Assembly: GCA_905188195.1 (NCBI GenBank)
Contig: CAJJKY010000013.1
Span: 1 to 57,232, forward strand
Source of the DNA: Streptococcus parasanguinis
Lineage (GTDB): Bacteria; Bacillota; Bacilli; Lactobacillales; Streptococcaceae
Length of the DNA stretch: 57,232 nucleotides
Direction of reading: 5' to 3'
Part shown: positions 16,675 to 25,149 of the stretch, piece after piece
Numbering within the stretch: the first letter of the stretch is position 1
How the letters are laid out: each line of letters starts with the position of its first letter
The notes under the pieces: model-generated
What the model saw: only the letters and a program-made list of their open reading frames with translations
Database searches by the model: none
What the model was told of the DNA's origin: nothing
Program-made: the position numbers and the translations under genes

Positions 16675-17433
16675 ATGACAGAACCAATTTTGCAAGTCAA
16701 GGACTTGTCGGTTTATTACAATAAAAAGAAGGCTTTGAATAGTGTCTCCTTGGACTTTGCTCCAAAAGAGATTACAGCCTTGATTGGTCCTTCAGGATCA
16801 GGGAAATCTACCCTTTTAAAAGCCATTAACCGCATGGGGGACCTCAATCATGAGGTCACAACTACAGGAACCATCCTCTATAATGGCCATAATATCTACG
16901 GACCTCGGACCGATACGGTCGAATTGCGCAAGGAAATCGGAATGGTCTTCCAACAGCCCAATCCCTTTCCAATGTCCATTTATGATAATGTGACCTATGG
17001 CTTGATGATTAATGGTGTCAAGGACAAGGCTGTTTTGGATGAAGCGGTTGAAACCTCACTGAAACGTGCTTCCATCTGGGATGAGGTCAAGGATCGCCTG
17101 CATGATTCTGCTATCGGACTTTCCGGTGGTCAGCAGCAGCGGGTTTGTGTAGCGCGGGTCCTTGCGACCAGTCCAAAGATTATTCTTTTGGATGAACCAA
17201 CTTCAGCGCTGGACCCGATTTCAGCTGGTAAGATTGAAGAAACCCTGTATGGACTAAAAGACCGTTATACCATGCTCTTGGTGACTCGCTCCATGCAGCA
17301 AGCGAGTCGGATTTCTGATAAAACAGCCTTTTTCTTGGATGGCGATTTGATTGAGTACAATGACACCAATGAAATGTTCTTGAACCCAGCTAAGAAAGAA
17401 ACAGAAGACTATGTCTCTGGTAAATTTGGATAG
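16675..17433 (+). CDS. pstB: Phosphate ABC transporter ATPase PstB (copy 2, H-loop His replaced by Arg)
   Basis: This 252-residue paralogue of the upstream PstB has Walker A (GPSGSGKST), Q-loop (VFQQPNPFPMS), signature (LSGGQQQRVCVARV) and Walker B (IILLDEPTSALDP) intact. The switch-loop residue is Arg205 (LLVTRSMQQASRISD; codon CGC at 17287-17289), where copy 1 has His. In ABC ATPases this His positions the gamma-phosphate, so copy 2 may be a degenerate partner in a heterodimer with copy 1. I believe other streptococcal PstB2 proteins share this change, but could not check. Confidence 0.93.
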   Translation: MTEPILQVKDLSVYYNKKKALNSVSLDFAPKEITALIGPSGSGKSTLLKAINRMGDLNHEVTTTGTILYNGHNIYGPRTDTVELRKEIGMVFQQPNPFPMSIYDNVTYGLMINGVKDKAVLDEAVETSLKRASIWDEVKDRLHDSAIGLSGGQQQRVCVARVLATSPKIILLDEPTSALDPISAGKIEETLYGLKDRYTMLLVTRSMQQASRISDKTAFFLDGDLIEYNDTNEMFLNPAKKETEDYVSGKFG

Positions 17434-17445
17434 GAAGAAAATAAA

Positions 17446-18099
17446 ATGTTACGAGTTCAATTTGAAGAAGATTTAGAGAAGTTGCATAACCAGTTTTATG
17501 CAATGGGAAATGAAGTGTTGAGTCAGATCAACCGTACGGTCCGCGCTTTTGTGACCCATGACCGTGAATTGGCCCGCCAAGTTATCGAAGATGATGCGGA
17601 GATCAACGACTACGAAGTGAAGTTAGAGCGCAAATCCTTTGAGATTATTGCCCTTCAACAGCCTGTTTCACAAGACCTTCGTATCGTGATGACTGTCTTA
17701 AAAGCGGTCTCTGACTTAGAGCGGATGGGTGACCACGCAGTATCAATTGCCAAGGCAACGATTCGCATGAAGGGGGAAGTCCGTATTCAATCTGTTGAGG
17801 AAGAAATCAGCAAGATGGGTCGTGAAGTCAAAGATTTTGTCGAAGCGACACTAGATGTTTACCTCAAAGGCGATGTGGATTTGGCCTATGAAGTTGCTTC
17901 ACGAGATGAAGTCATCAACCATTACTTCGATAGCATTCAAGAATTAGCAACAGAAGAAATTCGGAAAAATCCAGAGTCCATCGTGACTGGTCGTGATTAT
18001 TTCCAAGTGATCAACTTCTTGGAACGCATCGGAGATTATGCAAAAAATATCTGTGAATGGGTAGTTTACTTTGAAACAGGTAAAATTATCGAAATGTAA
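17446..18099 (+). CDS. phoU: Phosphate signalling complex protein PhoU
   Basis: This all-helical 217-residue protein restrains PstSCAB uptake and links it to phosphate signalling. It shows the two PhoU repeats, each with the acidic metal-cluster pattern: DLERMGDHAVSIAKA (about residues 90-104) and NFLERIGDYAKNICEW (about residues 190-205). The length is normal for the family. It follows pstB2 by 12 bases and closes the operon at a terminator. Confidence 0.95.
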   Translation: MLRVQFEEDLEKLHNQFYAMGNEVLSQINRTVRAFVTHDRELARQVIEDDAEINDYEVKLERKSFEIIALQQPVSQDLRIVMTVLKAVSDLERMGDHAVSIAKATIRMKGEVRIQSVEEEISKMGREVKDFVEATLDVYLKGDVDLAYEVASRDEVINHYFDSIQELATEEIRKNPESIVTGRDYFQVINFLERIGDYAKNICEWVVYFETGKIIEM

Positions 18100-18122
18100 G
18101 ATCATGGAGTCTTTTCGATCTC

Positions 18123-18150
18123 AGACAGGCATTGTCATGCTTGTCTTTTC
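18123..18150 (+). terminator. Terminator of the pst operon
   Basis: The stem AGACAGGCA / TGCTTGTCT with one G-U pair is followed by TTTCTTTT, 24 bases after the phoU stop. Confidence 0.8.
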
Positions 18151-18166
18151 TTTTATCCCAACTTTG

Positions 18167-18175
18167 TGATAAAAT
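18167..18175 (+). promoter_or_regulatory. Extended -10 promoter of pepN
   Basis: TGATAAAAT lies about 55 bases before the pepN start. The -35 is weak. Confidence 0.5.
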
Positions 18176-18229
18176 AGTTTTATTAGGGCTTTTGATTGGA
18201 AAAGCGTGAAACATTTAAAGGAGGAAATT

Positions 18230-20773
18230 ATGCAAGCAGTTGCACATTTTGTAGAAACATTCGTTCCAGAACATTATGAAGTGTTTTTGGATTTAAGTCG
18301 TAAAACCAAGACCTTTAGCGGTCGTGTGGTGATCACAGGTCAAGCCAAGGCGGACAAGATCTCGCTTCACCAAAAGGATTTGACCATCGAAACAGTAGAA
18401 GTAGCAGGTCAAGCTCGTCCATTTACGGTTGATGATGCCAATGAAGCGGTTTATGTTGAATTGGAAGGCACAGGTCAAGTGACAGTGACTCTGACCTATT
18501 CTGGTAAGATCACAGACAATATGACTGGGATTTACCCATCTTACTACAGTATTGATGGTGTGAAGAAGGAAGTCCTCTCAACTCAGTTTGAGAGCCATTT
18601 TGCGCGTGAAGCCTTCCCAAGTGTGGATGAGCCAGAAGCTAAAGCAACATTTGATCTTTCTTTGAAATTTGACCAAGAAGAAGGTGAAATTGCCCTTTCA
18701 AACATGCCTGAAATTGATGTGGAAAACCGTAAAGAAACAGGTATTTGGAAGTTTGACACAACTCCTCGCATGTCTTCTTACCTCTTGGCCTTTGCGGCTG
18801 GAGACCTCCAAGGTGTGACAGCTAAGACCAAGAATGGAACCCTAGTCGGTGTCTACTCTACCAAAGCTCACCCATTAGAAAACTTGGACTTCTCATTAGA
18901 TATTGCAGTTCGTGCCATTGAATTCTACGAAGACTATTATGGAGTGGCTTACCCAATCCCTCAATCCCTTCATATCGCCCTTCCAGACTTCTCTTCAGGA
19001 GCCATGGAGAACTGGGGCTTAGTCACCTATCGTGAAGTCTACCTCCTTGTAGATGAGAACTCGACAGCTCAAAGCCGTCAAACAGTAGCCTTGGTGGTAG
19101 CTCACGAGTTGGCTCACCAATGGTTCGGAAACCTCGTAACGATGAAGTGGTGGGATGACCTCTGGTTGAACGAAAGCTTTGCCAATATGATGGAATATGT
19201 CTGCTTGGATGCCATCGAACCAAGCTGGAATATTTTTGAAGACTTCCAAACAACTGGTGTACCTGCTGCCTTGAAACGCGATGCGACTGATGGTGTTCAA
19301 TCCGTCCATGTGGAAGTGAAACACCCAGACGAGATCAACACCCTCTTTGACCCAGCGATCGTTTACGCCAAGGGTAGCCGTCTCATGCACATGCTTCGCC
19401 GCTGGTTAGGTGATGACGCTTTCCGCAAGGGCTTGAAAATCTACTTTGAAAAGCACCAATATGGAAATACCATTGGGCAAGATCTTTGGGAAGCCTTGGG
19501 TCAAGCTTCTGGTCGGGATGTAGCAGCCTTTATGGATTCTTGGTTGGAGCAACCTGGTTACCCAGTTGTTTCAGCTTCTGTAGAGAACGACACCTTGATC
19601 GTCCGTCAAGAGCAGTTCTTTATCGGAGAAAAAGCAGAAAAAGGTCGCAAGTGGGTTGTTCCGCTAAATAGTAACTGGTCAGGTATTCCAGATACTTTGG
19701 AAACAGAAGTCTTAGAAATTCCAAACTACAGTGCCTTGAAAGCAGCGAACAGCGGAGCTCTTCGCTTCAATACAGAAAATACGGCCCACTATATCAGTGA
19801 CTACCGTGGGGAATTGTTGGAAGACATCCTTGCTGACCTTGCTAACTTAGATAGTACTTCAAAACTACAAGTGGTTCAAGAACGTCGTCTCTTAGCGGAA
19901 AGTGGTCAAATTTCTTATGCAAGCCTCTTGCCAGTGATTGAACACTTGACAGAAGAAAGTTCCTACTTGGTTGTTTCAGCTGTTTCGAGCGTCTTAGCTG
20001 GAATCAGTCTCTTTGTGGATGAAGGAACTGAAACAGAAGCTGCCTTCCATGAGTTGTTGAAACGCTTGAACCGATACAACTTTGAACGCTTAGGTCTAGA
20101 AGCTAAGCCTGGTGAAACAGAAGAAGACGAAAAAGTTCGTCAGCTAATGATTGCTAATATGATCAAGGCCAATGATGAAGATGCAAAAGCTCAAGCGAGC
20201 GCTATCTTTGAAGCGCATGCAGCTGATTTGGAAAAACTTCCAGCTGCCATCCGCTTGCAAATCTTGGTCAACCAAATCAAGCACCAGGAAACCAAGGAAC
20301 TTAGTCAACAATACCTGGATACTTATGTTAAGACGGTAGATGGGAACTTTAAACGCCAGTTGGCGGCTGCACTTTCTTATACCAAGGATGAGGAAACTTT
20401 GGAAGCTCTATTGAAGGAGTGGAAGAACAAGGATGTGGTGAAACCTCAGGACTTGGCTATGAGTTGGTACTACAACTTCTTGCACGATGACTTTACCCAA
20501 GGAAGAACTTGGACTTGGGCGCGTGAGAACTGGGATTGGATCAAGAAAGCACTCGGTGGTGATATGAGTTTTGATAAGTTTGTTATCTACCCAGCCAACT
20601 GTTTCAAGACCCTTGAACGCTTGAATGAATACAAGGCTTTCTTTGAACCTCAATTAGAAGACATGGCGATTAGCCGCAATATCAAGATGGGAATTAAGGA
20701 AATCGCCGCTCGTATTGATCTTATCGAGCGTGAGAAAGCAGCAGTTGAAGCAGCGCTTCTAGCTACAAAATAA
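18230..20773 (+). CDS. pepN: Aminopeptidase N (M1 family metallopeptidase)
   Basis: This 847-residue cytoplasmic zinc aminopeptidase removes N-terminal residues from peptides and helps supply amino acids. The exopeptidase motif SGAMENWGLV (about residue 260) is followed by the zinc motif HELAH (about residues 292-296) and the third ligand in NESFAN about 18 residues later. The C-terminal half is the usual helical ERAP1-like domain. An in-frame ATG at 18206 exists, but AAAGGAGG at 18217-18224 fixes the start at ATG 18230 (MQAVAHFVETF). In the pneumococcus pepN lies directly upstream of ciaRH; here about 5.8 kb of accessory genes separate them. Confidence 0.96.
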   Translation: MQAVAHFVETFVPEHYEVFLDLSRKTKTFSGRVVITGQAKADKISLHQKDLTIETVEVAGQARPFTVDDANEAVYVELEGTGQVTVTLTYSGKITDNMTGIYPSYYSIDGVKKEVLSTQFESHFAREAFPSVDEPEAKATFDLSLKFDQEEGEIALSNMPEIDVENRKETGIWKFDTTPRMSSYLLAFAAGDLQGVTAKTKNGTLVGVYSTKAHPLENLDFSLDIAVRAIEFYEDYYGVAYPIPQSLHIALPDFSSGAMENWGLVTYREVYLLVDENSTAQSRQTVALVVAHELAHQWFGNLVTMKWWDDLWLNESFANMMEYVCLDAIEPSWNIFEDFQTTGVPAALKRDATDGVQSVHVEVKHPDEINTLFDPAIVYAKGSRLMHMLRRWLGDDAFRKGLKIYFEKHQYGNTIGQDLWEALGQASGRDVAAFMDSWLEQPGYPVVSASVENDTLIVRQEQFFIGEKAEKGRKWVVPLNSNWSGIPDTLETEVLEIPNYSALKAANSGALRFNTENTAHYISDYRGELLEDILADLANLDSTSKLQVVQERRLLAESGQISYASLLPVIEHLTEESSYLVVSAVSSVLAGISLFVDEGTETEAAFHELLKRLNRYNFERLGLEAKPGETEEDEKVRQLMIANMIKANDEDAKAQASAIFEAHAADLEKLPAAIRLQILVNQIKHQETKELSQQYLDTYVKTVDGNFKRQLAAALSYTKDEETLEALLKEWKNKDVVKPQDLAMSWYYNFLHDDFTQGRTWTWARENWDWIKKALGGDMSFDKFVIYPANCFKTLERLNEYKAFFEPQLEDMAISRNIKMGIKEIAARIDLIEREKAAVEAALLATK

Positions 20774-20781
20774 AGAAAAAA

Positions 20782-20830
20782 ACTCCTAGAGAAGGCTTTG
20801 CAGATCTGCAAGCCTCTCTAGGAGTTTTTT
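20782..20830. terminator. Strong terminator of pepN
   Basis: A long stem runs from AACTCCTAGAGA through GGCTTTGCAGA and pairs with TCTGCAAGCC and CTCTAGGAGTT, then T6. The A-run on the left makes it usable in both directions. Confidence 0.9.
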
Positions 20831-20839
20831 ATTTTTCAT

Positions 20840-21232
20840 TTTTGAATTAAGGGAGATGTTTAAGATTTCGATAAAGAATGACCGCGAAAATAGTTTATCA
20901 ATATCCTAATGGAGTGGGAAAGAAGTCCGCAAAAAAAAAGGTTGAAAAAAGGTTCCCCACACCTTTTAAATTTTTCCACCTGCGTATAGTTCCAACAGTC
21001 TGGGAGAGTGTTGGAGGTTGCAGATCAAGGAAACATTGTTCCCCTTATCATTGGAGCTAAATAAGCGAACAAAGACTTGGGGAACGCTCTATCCTCCACC
21101 TCAAAGTAGCGGTTTAAGCAATCAACCACTGCGTCTCACTGTTACCTCTATCAAACATCAAAGACTGGACAGATTTTGCCTAGCATCTTTTTTTATAAAT
21201 TACCTGAATAAGGCCTTGAAGGAGAAGGAGCA
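20840..21232. repeat. Gene-poor intergenic stretch with degenerate repeat sequences
   Basis: No convincing gene is seen in this 393-base stretch. It holds GTTCCCCACACC (about 20952) and an inverted CTTGGGGAAC (about 21079), a further GTTCCCC between them, and a hairpin TCCAACA / TGTTGGA (about 20990-21016). A 14-base match to the 101-bp repeats (CAACCACTGCGTCT, about 21124) lies at the right. It looks like a decayed or composite miniature element. Two ORFs of 60-72 codons crossing it lack good ribosome binding sites and were not called. Confidence 0.45.
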
Positions 21233-22510
21233 TTAGTTTATTGGACTTGGTAAGAGAATCTCCGTTCGATAGTGGCCATTTTCTTTGAAACGCTTGATAG
21301 TTCCTTGGTATTCTTGTACTAGGGCATCAACGTTTCGTAAGCCCCAACCATCTCTTTGACGTGTTTTACGAGTCTCTTGTTCTTGTTCATTAAAGGTGTT
21401 GTTGATCGAAATAAATAGATTTTGTTGAAAATAACGTACATTCAGAGCCAATCTTCTCTCCGATTTATCAGTCAATCGAAGACAGGCTGAAATACTATTA
21501 TCTAAACAATTTCCTAAAATAACAGCTAGAATATCAGGCTGAATAGATAATTCTTGAGGGACAAAGCAATCAATTTCCAATTTAATTTCATCTTCCACAT
21601 CGTGCAGTTTTTGATTCAGTAAAAAATTAATTGTTGGATTTTTGGAGTAAAAGGTTTGTTTTCCTGAAATACTATCGGTTAACGAGTGAAGATACTCTCT
21701 AGCCTCATCAGGATTTTCTTCTAGAAGTGCCAACAGAGTTAAATGTTTATTTTTTAAGTCATGCCGAAGACTTTGCAATCGTTGGTATTCCTCTTGAGAC
21801 TGTTGTGTTTCTCTTAATTGGAATTGAAGCTGTTCTTTATCTAGTTTATTTTGATAATAAGCGTGCTGTTGTTGAGAAAGATGTAAGGTAAAATAAAGCG
21901 AGGAAAAAGACAATACAATAAGAGACAAGAGTGAAATGACAGAAAGATAATCTTGTCCAAATACTTGTCCTTGAATAGCAGATACAGTGAAGGCAAATAT
22001 AATCGATAAAATCGGCACGATAAATTGATAAAGCCAATTTCTTCTAAACGTTGCCATGGTTAACTTTTGATGTGTTCGAAATAACTGTCGAAGAATAAGA
22101 GTGATCACAGTTGAAAAAAGAAAACTGATGACAAGGTAACCACTAATTATTCCAAAATTTTTTGATACTTTTGACAGTGGAAGAAAAAGTTGGATAGCTT
22201 GATTGAGGACAGCTCCTGCTAATAATGTCAGGCTTGTTTGTAAGAATATCCAAAAGGAAGAATCACGAAAGGAGTAACCAAAATAGAGTCCTACAAGAGA
22301 GGATTCTACAATACTTAGAAAGAGATTGCTAACTAAAAAAACGCGACTTTCTAAAAATATGAACACAAGAGCTACATGAAAAAGAAAGAAACAACAAAGG
22401 ACTAAAAGTGTCTCTTTTGAATGTTTACTTTTGGAATTTGGCCTGTAAAATAAAACACTTGCCAGAAATAAGTCAAATAAGATACTAATGATCCGCAATC
22501 CTATTAGCAT
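21233..22510 (-). CDS. AgrC/ComD-type sensor histidine kinase
   Basis: This 425-residue membrane kinase is of the HPK10 (peptide-sensing) type. The first ~215 residues are predicted to span the membrane six or seven times. The dimerisation helix carries the phospho-acceptor His250 in SLRHDLKNK, and a GHKL ATPase domain follows with N-box LGNCLDNSISA and G-box DGWGLRN. In this class the membrane part senses a secreted peptide, as in Agr, Com, Blp and the BfrAB systems of oral streptococci. It overlaps the upstream regulator gene by one base. No peptide precursor gene was found beside it, so its signal is unknown. Confidence 0.88.
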   Translation of the reverse strand: MLIGLRIISILFDLFLASVLFYRPNSKSKHSKETLLVLCCFFLFHVALVFIFLESRVFLVSNLFLSIVESSLVGLYFGYSFRDSSFWIFLQTSLTLLAGAVLNQAIQLFLPLSKVSKNFGIISGYLVISFLFSTVITLILRQLFRTHQKLTMATFRRNWLYQFIVPILSIIFAFTVSAIQGQVFGQDYLSVISLLSLIVLSFSSLYFTLHLSQQQHAYYQNKLDKEQLQFQLRETQQSQEEYQRLQSLRHDLKNKHLTLLALLEENPDEAREYLHSLTDSISGKQTFYSKNPTINFLLNQKLHDVEDEIKLEIDCFVPQELSIQPDILAVILGNCLDNSISACLRLTDKSERRLALNVRYFQQNLFISINNTFNEQEQETRKTRQRDGWGLRNVDALVQEYQGTIKRFKENGHYRTEILLPSPIN

Positions 22511-23220
22511 TAGAAATTCCTTTCACGGAGGTAGTTATAGTATTTTTCTCTAAAAGAAGACTGGAACTTACGACTAATTGGAAGTGAATGCTCATCGATT
22601 CCATTTAGCAAAATAGTCACTGTTTTCGCATCAAAATCTTTGATATATTTGGGATTTACAATATAAGAAGCATGTATTTGAATAAAATAATCAGGTAGTC
22701 TATCCAAAATGTCTTGGGTTTTCATTAAGGACTTATAGGTATCTGCTAGCGTGTAAATAAAAACGGAACGCTTATCCTTCTCAAAATAGGTAATGTCACT
22801 TAACGGAATAGAGTAACTTTGTTTTCCAAATGAGAAGTTAAAGATGGTTTGTCCTAAATCTAAATAGCGTAAAATTCTGTCAACTACCTTATTTAGCCTT
22901 TGAGGTTCAATTGGTTTTACTATGTAATCAAAAGTTTGTACTTCAAAAACTTGTTCCATGTAATCACGATAGCTGGTCACAAAAATAATGGGGATAAAAG
23001 GATTGAACTGCCGAATTTCACGAGCAAGGTCAATTCCAGTAATTTGTGGCATATCAATATCCAAAAAGACACAATGAGTATCCGTTGTTAACTGTTCTAG
23101 CATTTTTTGCGGATTTGTATATAGTTTTGTTTCTACAGGAACCTTATCATAAGAAAGCAAATACTGTTCTAACTGACTAGCATCACTAGTTGAGTCATCA
23201 CAAATAACAACGTTTAACAT
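22510..23220 (-). CDS. LytTR-type response regulator (AgrA/ComE-like)
   Basis: This 236-residue regulator has an N-terminal receiver domain (acidic pair Asp8-Asp9, phospho-acceptor Asp54 in FLDIDMP, conserved Lys in VKPIEP) and a C-terminal LytTR DNA-binding domain from about residue 130. LytTR regulators bind pairs of short direct repeats about 21 bases apart. Just such repeats lie directly upstream, between this gene and the divergent ABC transporter genes. GGGGGA sits five bases before the ATG. It forms an operon with the kinase (one-base overlap). Confidence 0.9.
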   Translation of the reverse strand: MLNVVICDDSTSDASQLEQYLLSYDKVPVETKLYTNPQKMLEQLTTDTHCVFLDIDMPQITGIDLAREIRQFNPFIPIIFVTSYRDYMEQVFEVQTFDYIVKPIEPQRLNKVVDRILRYLDLGQTIFNFSFGKQSYSIPLSDITYFEKDKRSVFIYTLADTYKSLMKTQDILDRLPDYFIQIHASYIVNPKYIKDFDAKTVTILLNGIDEHSLPISRKFQSSFREKYYNYLRERNF

Positions 23221-23241
23221 AAGTCCCCCTTATCAAATTGC

Positions 23242-23297
23242 GTTGGTTAATTATGACACTAAAATGGTAAATCATGACGTAAACCATGGAAAGTCAT
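23242..23297. promoter_or_regulatory. Three tandem ~21-bp repeats, probable LytTR regulator binding array
   Basis: Three related 13-mers end at 23254, 23275 and 23297: GTTGGTTAATTAT, AATGGTAAATCAT and CATGGAAAGTCAT. Their spacing is 21 and 22 bases, i.e. two helical turns, as for LytTR sites. The array sits between the divergent regulator and ABC genes and ends about 10 bases before a -10 box (TACAAT 23308-23313) that has no -35 box. That is the layout expected of an activated promoter. Confidence 0.65.
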
Positions 23298-23368
23298 ATG
23301 TTTATTATACAATAATCTTATCAAAAATGAAGGAAGCTGGGAAAATCTTCTCAGTCTGGAGTGATGAG

Positions 23369-24283
23369 ATGAAGACATTTGCGACATTGACTATTAGAGA
23401 TTTGACAAAATCATTTGATAAGCAACATTTTGCTAATAACCATATTTCCTTAGAAATAGAAGCTGCTAAAATTACAGCCTTTTTAGGACACAATGGTGCT
23501 GGTAAGTCCACCCTCTTAAATCAAATGATTGGTTTTACCAAACCTGATAAAGGAGACATATGCTATGGAGATATTTCTTTTGTACAGAATCGTAAACAAG
23601 CTCGCTCCATGATGAGCTATATGTCCCAACAGTACGCACCACTTGAAAAATTAACGGTGGAACAAAACCTAGAAATGCTTGGAAGAATGAGAGGCTTAAA
23701 CACCTTAGATTTACAAAAAGAACTTGATCAACTCCTAACTGATTTAGAGATTAAGGAATATCGGGCAAAACAAGGAAAGGACCTTTCAGGTGGTTTAAAG
23801 CGTCTAACTTCTTTTGCAATGGCTTTAATAGGATCTCCGACCATCATTCTTCTGGATGAGCCGACGAACGATGTTGATCCAATACGTCGTGAAAAACAGT
23901 GGCAATTATTACAGAAGCTGGCGCATAAAGGTCATACTATTATTATCGTGACGCATAATCTCTTAGAAGTTGAAAAATATGCTGACAACTATGCCTTATT
24001 TAACCATGGGAAGTTAATCAAATCAGGACCAGTTCAGCAAATAACCTATAAAAAACAGTATCAAATATCTTTTGAATTTAGGAATGAAGATAGCTTAGTT
24101 CTATTTCAAGATTATACCATTATCAACGGTTCTATTTGTCAGATTGAAATAGAAGAAAAGGAGTTAACGAGACTGCTACCAAAAATAACACATGAATTGG
24201 ATAGAAAGAATATTTTAAATCTGTCACTTAATCAAAAAAACATATCCATTTCAGATCTTTATAGAGAGGAGTTGACAAACTGA
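23369..24283 (+). CDS. ABC transporter ATP-binding protein (LytTR-linked exporter)
   Basis: This 304-residue ATPase shows Walker A GHNGAGKST, the signature LSGGLKRLTSFAMAL, Walker B IILLDEPTNDVDP and an H-loop His in IIIVTHNLLEVEKYAD. The C-terminal ~90 residues are an extension seen in ABC-2 export ATPases. The frame stays open upstream to 23243, but that region contains the promoter and the repeat array. GGAG at 23358-23361 supports the ATG at 23369 (MKTFATLTIRDLTKSF). The permease gene follows with one base between them. Likely substrates are peptides, lipids or antimicrobials; the sequence does not decide. Confidence 0.9.
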   Translation: MKTFATLTIRDLTKSFDKQHFANNHISLEIEAAKITAFLGHNGAGKSTLLNQMIGFTKPDKGDICYGDISFVQNRKQARSMMSYMSQQYAPLEKLTVEQNLEMLGRMRGLNTLDLQKELDQLLTDLEIKEYRAKQGKDLSGGLKRLTSFAMALIGSPTIILLDEPTNDVDPIRREKQWQLLQKLAHKGHTIIIVTHNLLEVEKYADNYALFNHGKLIKSGPVQQITYKKQYQISFEFRNEDSLVLFQDYTIINGSICQIEIEEKELTRLLPKITHELDRKNILNLSLNQKNISISDLYREELTN

Positions 24284-24284
24284 T

Positions 24285-25007
24285 ATGACTCAATTTTTTT
24301 ACTTACTTCGTTGGAACTATCTTCGTCAAAATGATCTATTTCTACTCTTTACGCTAGCTCAGGTTCTGTTATCCATTTCACTTCTTTTTGGTTATCCACT
24401 AGTGATAGGTAAGATTGATACGACAGCTGCCTACTATCTTTCTTCTGGTTCAGTTCTGATAGGAATTATTTCTATTGGCTGTACTATCTCATCACCTGTA
24501 ATAGCAAATGCGAAGTCAGAAGGACATGTAGACTATGTACGAGCCCTTCCAATCCCTCGAATTCTTATTTCCTTAGCAGATCTTTGGATGTGGATGATTG
24601 CTATTTTGCCTGGAGTGTTCATTTCTGTTATATTAGGCTATTTTCGTTTTTCTATCCGCTTAAATGTATCTATTCTGGCTGTTTTAATCCTATTTCTTAT
24701 TTGTCTTACGATGATCAGTCTTGGATTTGCCATTGCTTATACTTTTTCTCCCAATATTGTCACGTTGATGTCTCAGTTGATTCTTATGATCGGTTTGATG
24801 TTTTCGCCAATCATGTACCCAGCAAGTCGTCTTCCAGATTGGATAAATCATCTCTACCATATTCTTCCTTTTGTCCCTTCTGTCAATCTTCTTCGAGCTT
24901 GTGTCTATAGCCATGACCACATCTCATTGTTTGACTTAACTATTCTAGTCATCTGGATTTTGCTAACACAGCTATTAATCTTGAGAGTTCTTTATAAGGA
25001 AAAATAA
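24285..25007 (+). CDS. ABC-2 type transporter permease
   Basis: This 240-residue hydrophobic protein has six predicted transmembrane helices in the ABC-2 layout, including the conserved FSPIMYPASRLPDWI loop near residue 175 and PFVPSVNLLRAC. It pairs with the preceding ATPase to form a half-size exporter. Divergence from a LytTR two-component system matches the BfrAB/BfrCD-type modules of S. gordonii and S. sanguinis, so regulation by its neighbours is likely. The substrate is unknown. Confidence 0.88.
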   Translation: MTQFFYLLRWNYLRQNDLFLLFTLAQVLLSISLLFGYPLVIGKIDTTAAYYLSSGSVLIGIISIGCTISSPVIANAKSEGHVDYVRALPIPRILISLADLWMWMIAILPGVFISVILGYFRFSIRLNVSILAVLILFLICLTMISLGFAIAYTFSPNIVTLMSQLILMIGLMFSPIMYPASRLPDWINHLYHILPFVPSVNLLRACVYSHDHISLFDLTILVIWILLTQLLILRVLYKEK

Positions 25008-25089
25008 GGGAAGAAGGATAGATAGAAGTTCTTTTCTTCAAAACAGGAATCCATTTAAAAGGAGTTCAATTGAAGAGATATCCCTAAAA

Positions 25090-25125
25090 CAAAAAGCAAC
25101 AACTGTGTTCAGATGTTGCTTTCTT
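25090..25125. terminator. Bidirectional terminator between ABC permease and bioY
   Basis: AAAGCAACA / TGTTGCTTT form a 9-bp stem with a 12-base loop between the converging genes, with an A-run on the left and a T-rich run on the right. Confidence 0.75.
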
Positions 25126-25149
25126 TAGTATATTCAGATCTTTTGTATC

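Noticed and set aside
20878..21236. Two overlapping plus-strand ORFs of 60 and 72 codons between pepN and the kinase
   Set aside because: They cross the degenerate repeat stretch, have no good ribosome binding site, and their translations show no recognisable pattern.
23243..23368. 42-codon N-terminal extension of the ABC ATPase
   Set aside because: It would be encoded by the repeat array and promoter, and the ATG at 23369 has a good ribosome binding site and the usual ATPase N-terminus.
20830..25090. Double-glycine or pheromone-type peptide gene near the LytTR system
   Set aside because: Short frames downstream of the kinase and around the ABC genes (for example 11-14 codons near 21150-21190) lack ribosome binding sites and leader motifs.
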